In this document: one piece after another, positions 18,152-28,579 of the stretch
Numbering within the stretch: the stretch's first letter is position 1
Layout of the letters: every line of letters starts with the position of its first letter
Assembly: GCA_946407745.1 (NCBI GenBank)
Contig: CAMJPQ010000001.1
Location: 1-64,000 of the forward strand
Length of the DNA stretch: 64,000 nucleotides
Direction: 5' to 3'
Source: an uncultured Clostridia bacterium
GTDB lineage: Bacteria > Bacillota > Clostridia > Christensenellales > Aristaeellaceae
Program-made: the position numbers and the translations under genes
The notes under the pieces: generated by a model
What the model saw: only the letters and a program-made list of their open reading frames with translations
The model's database searches: none
Told to the model about the DNA's origin: nothing

Positions 18152-19228
18152 ATGAAACAATACAGAATTGGCATCATTGGCGCCACCGGTATGGTGGGGC
18201 AGCGCTTTATTCTGCTTTTGCAGAATCATCCATGGTTTCATATTCAGCTGCTGGCTGCGTCTGCTTCATCGGCAGGCAAAAAGTATTCTGAAGCTGTCGG
18301 CAACCGCTGGGCGTTTGACTGCCCCATTCCGCAGGATGTGGCTTCCATGACAGTGATGGACGCTGAGGCGGACAAGGAAAAGATCGCTGAACAGGTCGAT
18401 TTTGTTTTCTGCGCGGTCAACATGAAAAAGGACGAGATCCGCGCCATGGAGGAGAGCTATGCAAGGCTTGAGGTGCCTGTGGTGAGCAACAACAGCGCAT
18501 GCCGAGGCCTTGAGGATGTGCCGATGATCATCCCTGAGCTGAATGCCAGCCACATGGAAGTGATTCCGACTCAGCGCAGGCGGCTTGGCACGAAGCGCGG
18601 CTTTATTGCCGTGAAGCCCAACTGTTCAATCCAGAGCTATGTACCGGCGCTGACCCCTTTGAGGGACTTTGGTCTGGAGAAGGTCAGCGTATGCACCTAT
18701 CAGGCAATCAGCGGCGCAGGCAAAACCTTCCGCACATGGCCAGAAATGGTAGATAATGTCATACCCTATATCGGCGGTGAGGACGAAAAGAGCGAGAATG
18801 AGCCGCTGAAGATCTGGGGCCATGTGGAGAACGGCGTGATCGTCAATGCCGAGAAGCCCATAATCAGCGCGCAGTGCCTACGGGTGGCCACTTCCGACGG
18901 CCATATGGCGGCGGTCTCCGTTTCCTTCAGCAAAAAGCCGTCCAGGGAAGAAATCCTCGCCCGCTGGGCCAACTTTGAGACAGAGGCGCAGCGCCTCTGC
19001 CTGCCCAACGCGCCAAAGCCCTTCCTGCAGTATTTTGAAGACCCGTCACGCCCGCAGACCAGACTCGACCGCGATTTCCAGGGCGGTTACGGAGTTTCCA
19101 TCGGACGGCTCAGGGAAGACAAGCTGTTTGACTACCGCTTTGTGTGCCTGAGTCATAACACAGTCCGCGGTGCGGCAGGCGGCGGCATCCTCACTGCAGA
19201 ACTGCTCTGTGCCAATGGCTGGATTTGA
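18152..19228 (+). CDS. asd: aspartate-semialdehyde dehydrogenase
   Basis: RIGIIGATGMVGQRFILLLQNHPWF; VKPNCSIQ active-site Cys; first gene after L-box. Confidence 0.94.
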   Translation: MKQYRIGIIGATGMVGQRFILLLQNHPWFHIQLLAASASSAGKKYSEAVGNRWAFDCPIPQDVASMTVMDAEADKEKIAEQVDFVFCAVNMKKDEIRAMEESYARLEVPVVSNNSACRGLEDVPMIIPELNASHMEVIPTQRRRLGTKRGFIAVKPNCSIQSYVPALTPLRDFGLEKVSVCTYQAISGAGKTFRTWPEMVDNVIPYIGGEDEKSENEPLKIWGHVENGVIVNAEKPIISAQCLRVATSDGHMAAVSVSFSKKPSREEILARWANFETEAQRLCLPNAPKPFLQYFEDPSRPQTRLDRDFQGGYGVSIGRLREDKLFDYRFVCLSHNTVRGAAGGGILTAELLCANGWI

Positions 19229-19243
19229 CAGGAGGTACAACGC

Positions 19244-20128
19244 ATGAGCGCTTTATTCTATGGCTGCGGTACAGCGCTGATTACGCCCTTCCGCAATAAC
19301 GAGGTGGATTATCCTGCACTGGATGCGCTGGTGGAAAGCCAGATTGAGGCCGGCGTGGATGCGCTTGTTGCCGCCGGCACTACCGGCGAGCCTGCCACAA
19401 TGACATGGGAAGAGCACCTTGCCGTGATCCGCCGTGTGGTAGAGGTGGCCCATGGCCGTGTGCCTGTGATTGCCGGCACTGGCAGCAACTGCACTCGCGA
19501 GGCGGTGGAGGCTGCCCGCATGTCAAAGGAATTTGGCGCGGACGCGCAGCTGGTGGTCACACCTTACTACAACAAAACCAGCCAGGAGGGCCTGGTAGCA
19601 CACTTCCACGCCATTGCTGACGCGGCCACTCTGCCAGTTTATGTTTACAATGTTCCATCCCGCACCGGCATTAACATCGGGCCTGCTTCCCTGGCAGAGA
19701 TCTGCAGGCATCCGAACATTGTGGCAGTTAAGGAGGCCTCGTCCGATGTGGGCCAGAGCCTGGAAAAGCTGAGGCTGGTTGGTGCGGATGCGGTGTTCTA
19801 TTCCGGCAACGACGACCTGATTGTGCCCTTGATGGCCTGCGGTTTCAAAGGGGTCATCTCTGTTCTGAGCAATGTGGCGCCGAAGGAGACCGTCCGTATG
19901 ACCCATGCCGCGCTCGAAGGCCGCATGGAGGAGGCAGCCGGAGAGCAGCTTCGCCTGATGCCGCTGATCAATGCGTTGTTCTGTGAAACCAGTCCGATCC
20001 CTGTGAAGGCGGCAATGAATCGTCTGGGCAAGTGTGAGGACGAGCTGCGGCTTCCACTTGTACCCATGCAGCCGGCTAACCGGGTGAAGCTGTATGAGAT
20101 CATGAAGCAGACCGGTCTTACTGCATAA
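19244..20128 (+). CDS. dapA: 4-hydroxy-tetrahydrodipicolinate synthase
   Basis: GTTGEPATMTWEEH; PVYVYNVPSRTGINI; VAVKEASSD. Confidence 0.97.
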   Translation: MSALFYGCGTALITPFRNNEVDYPALDALVESQIEAGVDALVAAGTTGEPATMTWEEHLAVIRRVVEVAHGRVPVIAGTGSNCTREAVEAARMSKEFGADAQLVVTPYYNKTSQEGLVAHFHAIADAATLPVYVYNVPSRTGINIGPASLAEICRHPNIVAVKEASSDVGQSLEKLRLVGADAVFYSGNDDLIVPLMACGFKGVISVLSNVAPKETVRMTHAALEGRMEEAAGEQLRLMPLINALFCETSPIPVKAAMNRLGKCEDELRLPLVPMQPANRVKLYEIMKQTGLTA

Positions 20129-20137
20129 AGGGGGAAT

Positions 20138-20908
20138 ATGATGCCAGGCTTTTCCGTGCTGATCTGCGGCGCGGCCGGACGTATGGGGCGTGCGGTCGCG
20201 GAGCAGGCAAAGCAGGCGGGTGTTGATGTGCTTGCCGGCATCGATACGCTGCCAGCTGACCTTCCGTTTCCTGTGTATCCGGACTTCAGCCACGTGTCGA
20301 AGCGCCCTGATGTGCTGATAGACTTCTCCAAACCCGAGCTGCTGTCTTCTCTGCTTGCCTTTGCGATGGAAAACAGGATTCCTGCGGTGCTTGCGACTAC
20401 GGGCTATACCGATGCCCAGCTGCAGGAGATTCACCGGGCAGCTGAGATCATTCCCATCTTCCGGTCAGCCAATATGAGCATCGGTGTGGCGCTGCTTCGC
20501 CGACTGATCAGCGAGGCAGTGAGGACGCTGGGGCCAGCCTTTGATATTGAAATTGTGGAGGCGCATCACAACCAGAAGGTCGATGCGCCAAGCGGCACGG
20601 CACTGATGCTGCTGGATGCTGTTAAAAAGGCAGCCGGGGATGACATGCAGGCTGTTTATGGGCGAAGCGGTCCGAGCTGCAAACGCACAGCCCGCGAAAT
20701 CGGAGTCCACGCGCTGCGGGGCGGCACAGTGGCCGGAGAGCACGAGGTATGCTTTTTCGGGCCGATGGAACGCATACGCATCAGTCATTCCGCGGAGAAT
20801 CGCAGCGTTTTTGCAATCGGCGCATTGCGCGCCGCTGCCTTCCTGATCGGCAAGCCGGCCGGGGAATACAGCATGGATGAACTGATCAGCGAATCAGCCA
20901 AAGGATAA
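20138..20908 (+). CDS. dapB: 4-hydroxy-tetrahydrodipicolinate reductase
   Basis: VLICGAAGRMGRAVAEQ; EIVEAHHNQKVDAPSGTALML. Confidence 0.97.
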   Translation: MMPGFSVLICGAAGRMGRAVAEQAKQAGVDVLAGIDTLPADLPFPVYPDFSHVSKRPDVLIDFSKPELLSSLLAFAMENRIPAVLATTGYTDAQLQEIHRAAEIIPIFRSANMSIGVALLRRLISEAVRTLGPAFDIEIVEAHHNQKVDAPSGTALMLLDAVKKAAGDDMQAVYGRSGPSCKRTAREIGVHALRGGTVAGEHEVCFFGPMERIRISHSAENRSVFAIGALRAAAFLIGKPAGEYSMDELISESAKG

Positions 20909-20922
20909 TAATAGGAACAACA

Positions 20923-21052
20923 CCGCACAGAGAGCGGCCGAAACGAGCGCAGACCCTGTAGCGCTGCACATCTTCCTGAATAACATGGAAGAGCTGAGGC
21001 AGACAGAGGTAATCGCGTCGGGCAAGCCGCAGCACTGTGCGGGTTTTCTTTT
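20923..21052 (+). ncRNA. candidate rod-like structured RNA / very long terminator hairpin of unknown class
   Basis: closing stem CCGCACAG(20923-30)/CTGTGCGG(21035-42), then GCGGC/GCCGC, CGAGCG/CGC-g-TCG, ACC/GGT, CTGT/ACAG, CTGC/GCAG, TCTTCC/GGAAGA; followed by TTTTCTTTT. Confidence 0.55.
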
Positions 21053-21225
21053 GGACATCATTCGGCAGCCTGCTATTGTGACGATGAGCGTACAAGTATA
21101 CGCTGACAGGCTTTCGGCATGCCATCCGCCTCGAACCAAACGGAGACCGGAAGCTTACAACCGACTCACTACCTGTACTAACGGCTTGGAACCTGAACGG
21201 ATAAAGGAAACAGTAAAGAGCTGTA

Positions 21226-21254
21226 TTGCCAACAACCATAAAATCTGTTATACT
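21226..21254 (+). promoter_or_regulatory. sigma-A-like promoter upstream of asp23
   Basis: TTGCCA-17 bp-TATACT. Confidence 0.6.
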
Positions 21255-21325
21255 GTACATGTGCCTGATAAAGGGCTTATTTGTATTGTCAGGGAGAACC
21301 CTGAACGACACAGCGGAGGTGCGTT

Positions 21326-21859
21326 ATGGCCAAGCCGAAGAAAGAAAATCTGCCGAAGGCAGTCAACATTGATACCCAGGCTGAGCCTGGATCGAGCATC
21401 ACCTATGCCAATGAGGTGGTGGCGACAATCGCCGGGGTAGCAGCCAACGAGATCGAAGGTATCGCAGGTATGGTTTCGATTCCCTCCGGGGGAAAAATCG
21501 GCAAGAACAAGAACCTCACCAAGGGCATCAAGGTTGAAGTGGGTCCCGAAGAGGTCAGCTGTGAAATCTACCTGAACATTGAATATGGACGCCCGATCCA
21601 AAAGGTGGCCGGTGAAGTGCAGGAGAACGTGAGAAAGGCTGTGGAATCCATGACCGGGCTGCACTGTGTGCGGGTGGACGTACATGTGCAGGGCGTCAGC
21701 TTCGAGAAGGAAAACAGCGCGCTGAACGCTGGCGCAAAAAATGCAAAGCTTCCTACCGCGGAAACCGAAGATGATAATGTCAGAATCGCCGACACCAGGG
21801 AAGAAGCTGCGGAAGAGACCGCGCCTGAACAACCGGCTGAGACAGCAGCGGAGCAATGA
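21326..21859 (+). CDS. Asp23/Gls24 family envelope stress protein
   Basis: ITYANEVVATIAGVAANEIEGIAGMVS...VEVGPEEVSCEIYLNIEYG. Confidence 0.92.
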   Translation: MAKPKKENLPKAVNIDTQAEPGSSITYANEVVATIAGVAANEIEGIAGMVSIPSGGKIGKNKNLTKGIKVEVGPEEVSCEIYLNIEYGRPIQKVAGEVQENVRKAVESMTGLHCVRVDVHVQGVSFEKENSALNAGAKNAKLPTAETEDDNVRIADTREEAAEETAPEQPAETAAEQ

Positions 21860-21901
21860 GGCTGCTGTGCGCACATCCTGTAGCATTCAAGGAGCCGAGC
21901 A

Positions 21902-22744
21902 ATGAAACGCCGCATTTTTGACCGTATTCTTTGTGCAGTGTCAGGGCTGATTCTCCTGCTGATGGCAGGTCTGCTGACTGCCGAAACCTTCTTTGGCGTG
22001 CCGGTTACCATTAAGGTTAGCGGCATCCTGTCAAACGACAGCATTCGCAACCGACTCATTGTCATCATTGCGGTGCTTTTGCTGCTGCTGTTTGGCATAG
22101 CGCTAGTGCTGCTCTGCTTCCGCAGAGACCATAAAAGGAAGAGCTTCGTGGTGCAGCGGGTGGATGGCGGAGAATTGTCCATATCCATCAAAACACTGGA
22201 CGGGCTTGTTCAAAAGTGTCTCAATCGCACAGATGACATCAGGGTAAATACAACTGGCATCGAAAATCACCGAGATGGACTCGTGATTCTGCTGCGGGCG
22301 AGCGTTCCCGCCGGCGTGAGTATCCCGCTTGTGACGGAGGAACTGCAGAAGCAGATCAAGGCGTATGTGACAGCCTGCTCGGGAGTGGACGTAAAGGAAG
22401 TCCGTGTTCAGGTGGACAGCATGTCAACAGCTGAGAGCGCTTCCCGCTTTGCCGTTGCCAAGCCGAGCCAGTTGACTGCCGGTGCGGCTCTCCCGGAAAG
22501 CGCGGGATCACCCGCTCCGGTGCCAAGCGCCTGTGAGCAGCCGAAGGGACAGACAGACAAGGAAGAAAAAGAGCCGGCTCATGCAGAAAACGCTCTTCAT
22601 GCGCCTGAGAATGCAGGCTTGCAGGACGCTCAGGCATCTGTTGCATCTGGCAGTTCGGACGAAGCTGCGGCAGAGTGCGTAAATACCGACGGCAAGTTGC
22701 ATGGTGAAGATGCGCTTGCAGCCGACACGGAACCGATGACTTGA
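21902..22744 (+). CDS. AmaP-like alkaline-shock membrane anchor with long C-terminal tail
   Basis: two TM helices then Asp23-like region; adjacent to Asp23 gene. Confidence 0.72.
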   Translation: MKRRIFDRILCAVSGLILLLMAGLLTAETFFGVPVTIKVSGILSNDSIRNRLIVIIAVLLLLLFGIALVLLCFRRDHKRKSFVVQRVDGGELSISIKTLDGLVQKCLNRTDDIRVNTTGIENHRDGLVILLRASVPAGVSIPLVTEELQKQIKAYVTACSGVDVKEVRVQVDSMSTAESASRFAVAKPSQLTAGAALPESAGSPAPVPSACEQPKGQTDKEEKEPAHAENALHAPENAGLQDAQASVASGSSDEAAAECVNTDGKLHGEDALAADTEPMT

Positions 22745-22821
22745 GGCATTTTCTCACAGACAGCGAGCAGCTTTAGTAGCAGCGATATACAACACACAGG
22801 CAAAACAAACGGGGTGGCGTG

Positions 22822-23265
22822 ATGGCAAGATCTCAGGCGAGAACAGCGGCTATGCAGCTGATATTCGAAAAGATGGCCGGAGGACAGGGTGGCGAAGAAA
22901 CGCTTCGCATGATTTATGAGGAACTGTCAGCGGAGCAGACAAGTGATGCTTCTGAACCGACTGTTGAGGAAAAGGCCTGGATACAGGCGGTGCTGCTTGG
23001 CGTGCTCAGCCATCTGGATGAGCTGGATGAAACCATTGCGGGAGCCAGCAAAAACTGGGCTGTCGACAGGATGCCGAAGGTGGATCTGACCATACTGCGC
23101 TTGGCGGCCTGGGAGATCATGTTCGAAAAAGAAGTTCCGGGACCGGTGGCAATCAATGAAGCGGTAGAACTCGCTAATACGTATTCTGATGAGGGAAGCG
23201 GACGCTTCATCAATGGTGTTCTGGGAACCATACTGCGACAGTGGGAAGGAAGCACTGAGCAATGA
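22822..23265 (+). CDS. nusB: transcription antitermination factor NusB
   Basis: ARTAAMQLIFEK...DLTILRLAAWEIMFEKEVPGPVAINEAVELANTYSDEGSGRFINGVLG. Confidence 0.95.
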   Translation: MARSQARTAAMQLIFEKMAGGQGGEETLRMIYEELSAEQTSDASEPTVEEKAWIQAVLLGVLSHLDELDETIAGASKNWAVDRMPKVDLTILRLAAWEIMFEKEVPGPVAINEAVELANTYSDEGSGRFINGVLGTILRQWEGSTEQ

Positions 23266-24269
23266 GCGTTGTTGTCGGAATCGACACAAGCTGCTATACG
23301 ACTTCCTGCGCGGCTGTATCTGATACAGGGGAAGTGCTTGCGTCATGCCGGCGGCTGCTGCCTGTGCGGCAGGGCGAAAGAGGGCTTCGCCAGAGTGATG
23401 CGGTTTTTGCCCATATCAAACAGCTGCCCTTGCTTGTCAGTGATGCCATTGCCCGGTGCGGCCCGCAGGAAATTCTGGCTGTAGCGGCATCCTCTGCACC
23501 GCGGGATGCCGCTGATTCATACATGCCGGTTTTTCAGGTGGGGCGAACCGTTGCGGAGGCAATGGCTGCGGCGCTCCACGTACCGTGCTATATGACCACG
23601 CATCAACGGGGGCACCTAGCTGCGGCCCGGCTGCACAGCGGCATCAAGCCGGGCGATCACCTTGCCCTCCACCTCTCCGGCGGCACAACGGAGCTGCTCA
23701 GTGTGAGGGGAAAAGAACTGACGCTGCTGGGCGGCAGTATGGACCTGCATGCCGGACAGCTGGTGGACAGATGCGGCGTGGCGCTGGGACTGCCGTTTCC
23801 AAGCGGACCGCATCTGGAAGAGCTTGCTCTGCAGGGCAGCAGTTCTGCCAGGCTGCCGGTCAGCATGAATCGCAGAGGATTGAGCTGCCATTTTTCAGGT
23901 GCTGAAGCGCAAATTGCCAGATGGATCCATGATGGAGAGAAGCCACAGGATATCGCCTGTGAAGTCTACGATCTGCTGGCGAGAACAGTCAGCCGCATGC
24001 TGACTGCCGCAGAGAAGGAAACAGAGATTCATCAGGCGCTGATTGCAGGCGGCGTCGCATCCTCGCCGCTGTTCAGAAAGCTGCTGCGGGAACGCACAGC
24101 AAGGAGAACGACCACGTTGCACCTTTGCTTTGGACAGCCGGAGTATTCCGGCGACAATGCGGTCGGCGTTGCGCTGATCGGCATGGCGGAATGGAAGAAA
24201 GAAGTACAGGCGCAGGAACATACTGCTGCCGAGATGCCGGGAGGTCAGGATGGCTGCCAGGATAATTGA
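23262..24269 (+). CDS. TsaD/Kae1-like (O-sialoglycoprotein endopeptidase-like) paralogue
   Basis: [23 protein letters not shown] (HxxxH); [39 protein letters not shown]; 335 aa. Confidence 0.82.
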   Translation: MSVVVGIDTSCYTTSCAAVSDTGEVLASCRRLLPVRQGERGLRQSDAVFAHIKQLPLLVSDAIARCGPQEILAVAASSAPRDAADSYMPVFQVGRTVAEAMAAALHVPCYMTTHQRGHLAAARLHSGIKPGDHLALHLSGGTTELLSVRGKELTLLGGSMDLHAGQLVDRCGVALGLPFPSGPHLEELALQGSSSARLPVSMNRRGLSCHFSGAEAQIARWIHDGEKPQDIACEVYDLLARTVSRMLTAAEKETEIHQALIAGGVASSPLFRKLLRERTARRTTTLHLCFGQPEYSGDNAVGVALIGMAEWKKEVQAQEHTAAEMPGGQDGCQDN

Positions 24270-25104
24270 TGGAAAAGCAGCGGCGCTTGCGCTGCGCGAG
24301 AGAATTGCCGAGAGAGTCAGTGAACTGAAGAATACCAAAGGCATCACGCCCGGACTGGCTGTGGTGCTGGTTGGTGAAGATCCGGCGAGCCAGATTTATG
24401 TGCGCAACAAGGGCATTGCCTGTCAAAAAGCCGGAATGCATTCCGAGACAATCATCCTGCCGGCTGAGACCACACAGGATGAATTGGAAGAACGCATCAG
24501 AGAGCTGAACGAAGATCCTGAGATTCATGGCGTATTGATCCAGCTTCCGCTGCCGCGCCACCTCAACGAGGAGAAGGCGCTGGCAGTCATCTCGCCTGAA
24601 AAAGATGTCGACGGCTTTCACCCGGTCAACGCGGGGCGGCTCCTGGCGGGACAGAATACAGTATCCCCATGTACGCCCAAAGGTGTGATGCATTTGCTCG
24701 ATATCGCTGGAGTGGAGTTGGAGGGCAAGGAAGCGGTTGTCATTGGCAGATCGAACATTGTGGGCAAACCGATGGCCCTGATGCTGCTGCAGCGCAACTG
24801 CACCGTGACAATTTGTCATTCTAGAACAGCCGATCTTCGCTCACATACACGGCGCGCGGATATCCTGATCAGCGCGATCGGCAAACCGGGCTTTGTCACA
24901 GCGGATATGGTCAAAACGGGAGCTGCTGTCATTGATGTAGGCATCAACAGGGTGGATGGCAAGGTTTGCGGAGATGTCGATTATGCAGCGGTTCAGGAGA
25001 TTGCCGGATGGCTGACCCCTGTTCCGGGCGGTGTTGGCCCGATGACCATTGCCATGCTGCTGATGAACACACTTGAGGCGGCAGAAAGGTCGCTGAATGA
25101 ATGA
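24250..25104 (+). CDS. folD: bifunctional methylenetetrahydrofolate dehydrogenase/methenyltetrahydrofolate cyclohydrolase
   Basis: [59 protein letters not shown]. Confidence 0.97.
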   Translation: MAARIIDGKAAALALRERIAERVSELKNTKGITPGLAVVLVGEDPASQIYVRNKGIACQKAGMHSETIILPAETTQDELEERIRELNEDPEIHGVLIQLPLPRHLNEEKALAVISPEKDVDGFHPVNAGRLLAGQNTVSPCTPKGVMHLLDIAGVELEGKEAVVIGRSNIVGKPMALMLLQRNCTVTICHSRTADLRSHTRRADILISAIGKPGFVTADMVKTGAAVIDVGINRVDGKVCGDVDYAAVQEIAGWLTPVPGGVGPMTIAMLLMNTLEAAERSLNE

Positions 25105-26383
25105 TCAACCTGCGGGTATTCTGACAGTCAGCGCACTGAACAGCTATGTAGCTGACAGCCTGCGCATGGATCCTCTGCTGCAGAGCGTCAGACTGACAGG
25201 ACAGGTCAGCAATTTCAAGGCCATGGTCAGCGGTCACTGGTACTTTTCTCTGAAGGATGAGGATAGCGCGATTGACTGCGTTCTTTTCCGCCAGTATACA
25301 CTGAAATCGTCTTTCAATCCTGCCAACGGGGATCAAGTGATTGTGCACGGACGTGTAGGCCTATACACTGCCACGGGAAGGTATCAGTTTTACTGTGACA
25401 GCATACGCCCCGCGGGTATTGGAACACTGTGGCGCCAGTTCGAGGAAATGAAAAGCCGCCTGCAGGCCGAAGGACTGTTTGATCCCCAAAGGAAACGACC
25501 GCTGCCAGCCTTCCCGCGGAAGATCGCCGTGGTCACAAGTGAATCCGGTGCGGTATGGCACGACATATGCCATGTGGCGGCGGCCAGGAATCCGAGTGTT
25601 TCGCTGTGCCTTGTACCGGTGCCTGTGCAGGGAGAAGGTGCGGCCGCGGCGATTGCCGCCGGGATTTATGACGCGGCGCAGATCCCGAGGGCTGAGCTGA
25701 TCATCGTTGGACGCGGCGGTGGTTCAATGGAGGACCTGTGGTGCTTTAACGAACCAGAGGTTGCCTATGCCATTGCAGCTTCTCCACTGCCGCTGATTTC
25801 GGCAGTGGGACATGAAACGGATTTTACGATTGCGGATTTTGTGGCGGACGCGCGCGCGGCAACACCAAGCAACGCTGCGGAAATGGCTGTGCCAACGCGA
25901 CGGGAACTGAGTGGAGCCTGGCAGAGGCTTCAGAGCAGGATGGAAGCTGCGGCGCAGTCACGCCTGCACGCTGCCGCGGCGGAGCTTGCATCGGCACAAA
26001 GGCAGCTTGCCACGGTTTCACCCACGGCCAGGCTGGCCGAGATGAACTCGCGTGTACATCGGCTGGCCGAGCAGCTTTACACAGCATCCATTCTCCATCT
26101 TCGTGAGCTTCAGCCGAGAATTGCGATGCCCTCCTATCGGCTGGATGCGGCGATGGATGCGCTTGCTTCAAAAAAGAGCTATCAGCTCCAGCAGATACGC
26201 GGACGCCTGGAAGTGGTCAGCCCGCGGCAGGTCCTGGAGCGGGGCTATGCCATCGCCATGGCCGGCGGAAAAGCGGTGAGACAGGCGAAATACGCTCCTG
26301 AAGAGATGCGCCTGCTGTTCTATGACGGAAGCCTTCAGGTGAGGAGAATTCATCATGGCAACGAAGAAGAAGGTCAGCTTTGA
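25097..26383 (+). CDS. xseA: exodeoxyribonuclease VII large subunit
   Basis: OB fold [61 protein letters not shown]. Confidence 0.96.
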   Translation: MNDQPAGILTVSALNSYVADSLRMDPLLQSVRLTGQVSNFKAMVSGHWYFSLKDEDSAIDCVLFRQYTLKSSFNPANGDQVIVHGRVGLYTATGRYQFYCDSIRPAGIGTLWRQFEEMKSRLQAEGLFDPQRKRPLPAFPRKIAVVTSESGAVWHDICHVAAARNPSVSLCLVPVPVQGEGAAAAIAAGIYDAAQIPRAELIIVGRGGGSMEDLWCFNEPEVAYAIAASPLPLISAVGHETDFTIADFVADARAATPSNAAEMAVPTRRELSGAWQRLQSRMEAAAQSRLHAAAAELASAQRQLATVSPTARLAEMNSRVHRLAEQLYTASILHLRELQPRIAMPSYRLDAAMDALASKKSYQLQQIRGRLEVVSPRQVLERGYAIAMAGGKAVRQAKYAPEEMRLLFYDGSLQVRRIHHGNEEEGQL

Positions 26384-26600
26384 AAGTCGACTTGACGCGC
26401 TTGAAACGATGGTGCGCAGGCTGGAGAGCGGCGATGTTGCTCTGGAGGAGGCGCTGAGCCTTTATGAAGAGGGCACGGCGCTGGCTGCCTCGCTTGAAGA
26501 GGAGCTCAAAAAGGCGCAGCAGCGCCTGACGGTACTCAGGAGCGGCGCAGACGGAAACAAGGTAGAGCAGCCACTGGAGGACAGTGATGCGGACATTTGA
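26355..26600 (+). CDS. xseB: exodeoxyribonuclease VII small subunit
   Basis: [32 protein letters not shown]. Confidence 0.95.
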   Translation: MATKKKVSFESRLDALETMVRRLESGDVALEEALSLYEEGTALAASLEEELKKAQQRLTVLRSGADGNKVEQPLEDSDADI

Positions 26601-27468
26601 CGAGTATCAGCAACGGGTGAATGCCAGCCTTCAGGTTGTGCTGGACAGCTTTCCGGACTGTCCGGACCAGCTGAAGGAAGCGATGAATTACTCCCTCCTG
26701 GCCGGAGGCAAGCGCCTGCGCCCCTGCCTGCTGCTGGCCGCATGCGAGGCAGCTGGGGGGAACCCGGACGACGCGCTGCCGTATGCCTGGGCATTGGAAA
26801 TGATTCACACCTACAGCCTGATCCACGATGACCTTCCGGCAATGGACAATGACGACCTGCGCCGCGGAAAACCGACCAATCATGTGGTCTTTGGTGAGGG
26901 AAAGGCTGTGCTGGCTGGAGACGGCCTGCTGTCTGCTGCGTTTGAGCTGCTTCTGCGTGACACTGTCCGGCACATGGGCATGCGCGGCGCCGCGGCGGGG
27001 CTTGCCATTGCCCGGGGCTGCGGTATCAGCGGCATGGTGGCAGGCCAGATGTGGGATATCAGGTCGTATCAAGAAACTGATGGAGATGCCGGCGTGTGGG
27101 TTCGCCGGACAACGGACGGAAAAACGGCGGCACTGTTTGTTGCCGCGATGGAAGCCGGATTCCTGCTGGCCGGGGCAACGGAGAATGAGGTCAGCAGCGC
27201 CAGAGCGTATGGATTGGCGCTTGGACGGGCTTTCCAGATTGTGGATGACATCCTTGATGTCACCGGCAGCGCTGCCGAAATGGGTAAAAACACCGATGTG
27301 GACAGCACACTGGGCAAGACAACATGGGTCAGTGTTTATGGACTGGACGGCGCAAGTGCAAAAGCGGAAGAGCAGATAAGTGCAGCCAAGATGGCGCTGG
27401 CATCCTTCCCCGGAGACGTACAGTTCTTTGAGGAGCTTGCCGACAAACTGCTTGAACGCAGCTGCTGA
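26584..27468 (+). CDS. ispA: polyprenyl (farnesyl/geranyl) diphosphate synthase
   Basis: LAGGKRLRPCLLLA; DDLPAMDNDDLRRG and DDILD aspartate-rich motifs. Confidence 0.94.
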   Translation: MMRTFDEYQQRVNASLQVVLDSFPDCPDQLKEAMNYSLLAGGKRLRPCLLLAACEAAGGNPDDALPYAWALEMIHTYSLIHDDLPAMDNDDLRRGKPTNHVVFGEGKAVLAGDGLLSAAFELLLRDTVRHMGMRGAAAGLAIARGCGISGMVAGQMWDIRSYQETDGDAGVWVRRTTDGKTAALFVAAMEAGFLLAGATENEVSSARAYGLALGRAFQIVDDILDVTGSAAEMGKNTDVDSTLGKTTWVSVYGLDGASAKAEEQISAAKMALASFPGDVQFFEELADKLLERSC

Positions 27469-27552
27469 AGCATGAATGACGCTTGAAGGCACTCTGATGA
27501 CATTGCCCTGATCCATTGGGCTGCTCTGGAACCATCCAGGGAGGCATGAGAA

Positions 27553-28002
27553 ATGAACAGCATATGGACTATTTTTCAGAATAAGTGTCTGTGGTCTGCC
27601 TGGACCGCATGGTTTCTGGCCCAGCTGATTAAGGTGCCGGGAAGGAAAAAAAAGCCCACACTGAAGGAGTTTTTCTCCTCCGGCGGGATGCCGTCTTCCC
27701 ATTCCGCGGCTGTGTCCTCGCTTACGGTAGCCCTGGGCCTGAATTATGGCTTTGACAGTCCATTCTTCGCAATAGCGGCTGTATTTGCGGTAGTCGTGAT
27801 GTATGATGCGGCAGGCGTGAGAAGAGAGACCGGACGGCAGGGAAAAGCGCTGAATGAAATCATCCAGCAGGTTCTGATAGAAGGTCAGCCGATCACAGAC
27901 GATATCATGAAGGAGCTTGTAGGACACACGCCCCTTGAGGTCACGGTAGGCTGCCTGTTTGGTATACTGATTGCAATTGTTTTCTTCTATCTTGTTCATT
28001 GA
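27553..28002 (+). CDS. divergent PAP2 family protein
   Basis: SSGGMPSSHSAAVSSLTVALGL...YDAAGVRRETGRQ. Confidence 0.9.
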   Translation: MNSIWTIFQNKCLWSAWTAWFLAQLIKVPGRKKKPTLKEFFSSGGMPSSHSAAVSSLTVALGLNYGFDSPFFAIAAVFAVVVMYDAAGVRRETGRQGKALNEIIQQVLIEGQPITDDIMKELVGHTPLEVTVGCLFGILIAIVFFYLVH

Positions 28003-28022
28003 TAATAAGGGGAGGTATTGCT

Positions 28023-28577
28023 GTGGATCACTTTATGGAAGAGGTTGTCGTCAAAAAGAATCGCACCATGGATACAATCTCCTACGGTGCGGCCTGGGTC
28101 CTGTTGGTTCTTCTCGGCCTCCTGACCATGATGAATCTTTCGGCCATCATGAGCGCTATTGCCCAGGGAATACCCATTTCACAGCTTCTGCTGGACATCG
28201 TTTTTACACTGGTGACCGGAGGCTGCGCTGTGGTGCTGTTTCTCTTCAAGGACCGACTGCGCACAGAATATGAGTACACCTTTACCAACGGTGATCTCGA
28301 TTTTGCTCAGGTGTTCAACAATACGAAAAGGAAGAATCTGGGCACGGTCAGCGTAAAACGGGTCGATGCCTTTGGACCAGTCAGCGGCAGCAGCTTTCAG
28401 CGTTATATCTCAATGCCCAATGTAAACCAGAGCCGCTGGTTCCTCAACCGCGGTGCAAACCTGTATTTCCTGTACTTCCAGAAGGAGCAGAACAAGCGCA
28501 TCATTGTGCTGGAGCCGAGCGAAGAGCTTGTGGCCATGATCAAGCATTATCTGCCACACGGCGCCTATCAGGAGTGA
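28023..28577 (+). CDS. DUF6106-like membrane protein
   Basis: Two TM; YEYTFTNGDLDFAQVFNNTKRKNLGTVSVKRVDAFGPV; GTG start behind GGGGAGG. Confidence 0.7.
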   Translation: MDHFMEEVVVKKNRTMDTISYGAAWVLLVLLGLLTMMNLSAIMSAIAQGIPISQLLLDIVFTLVTGGCAVVLFLFKDRLRTEYEYTFTNGDLDFAQVFNNTKRKNLGTVSVKRVDAFGPVSGSSFQRYISMPNVNQSRWFLNRGANLYFLYFQKEQNKRIIVLEPSEELVAMIKHYLPHGAYQE

Positions 28578-28579
28578 GC

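Noticed and set aside
17753-18155. Short ORFs across the lysine riboswitch region
   Set aside because: Sequence is explained by the L-box aptamer and its terminator
19523-20434. 303-aa minus-strand ORF opposite dapA/dapB
   Set aside because: Shadow ORF of conserved genes
20923-21052. Assignment of the dapB-downstream RNA to SRP or 6S RNA
   Set aside because: No SRP tetraloop/GGAA-G signature, and shorter than usual 6S; kept as unclassified
26536-27999. 487-aa minus-strand ORF opposite ispA and PAP2 genes
   Set aside because: Spans two well-supported genes on the other strand; no recognisable domain
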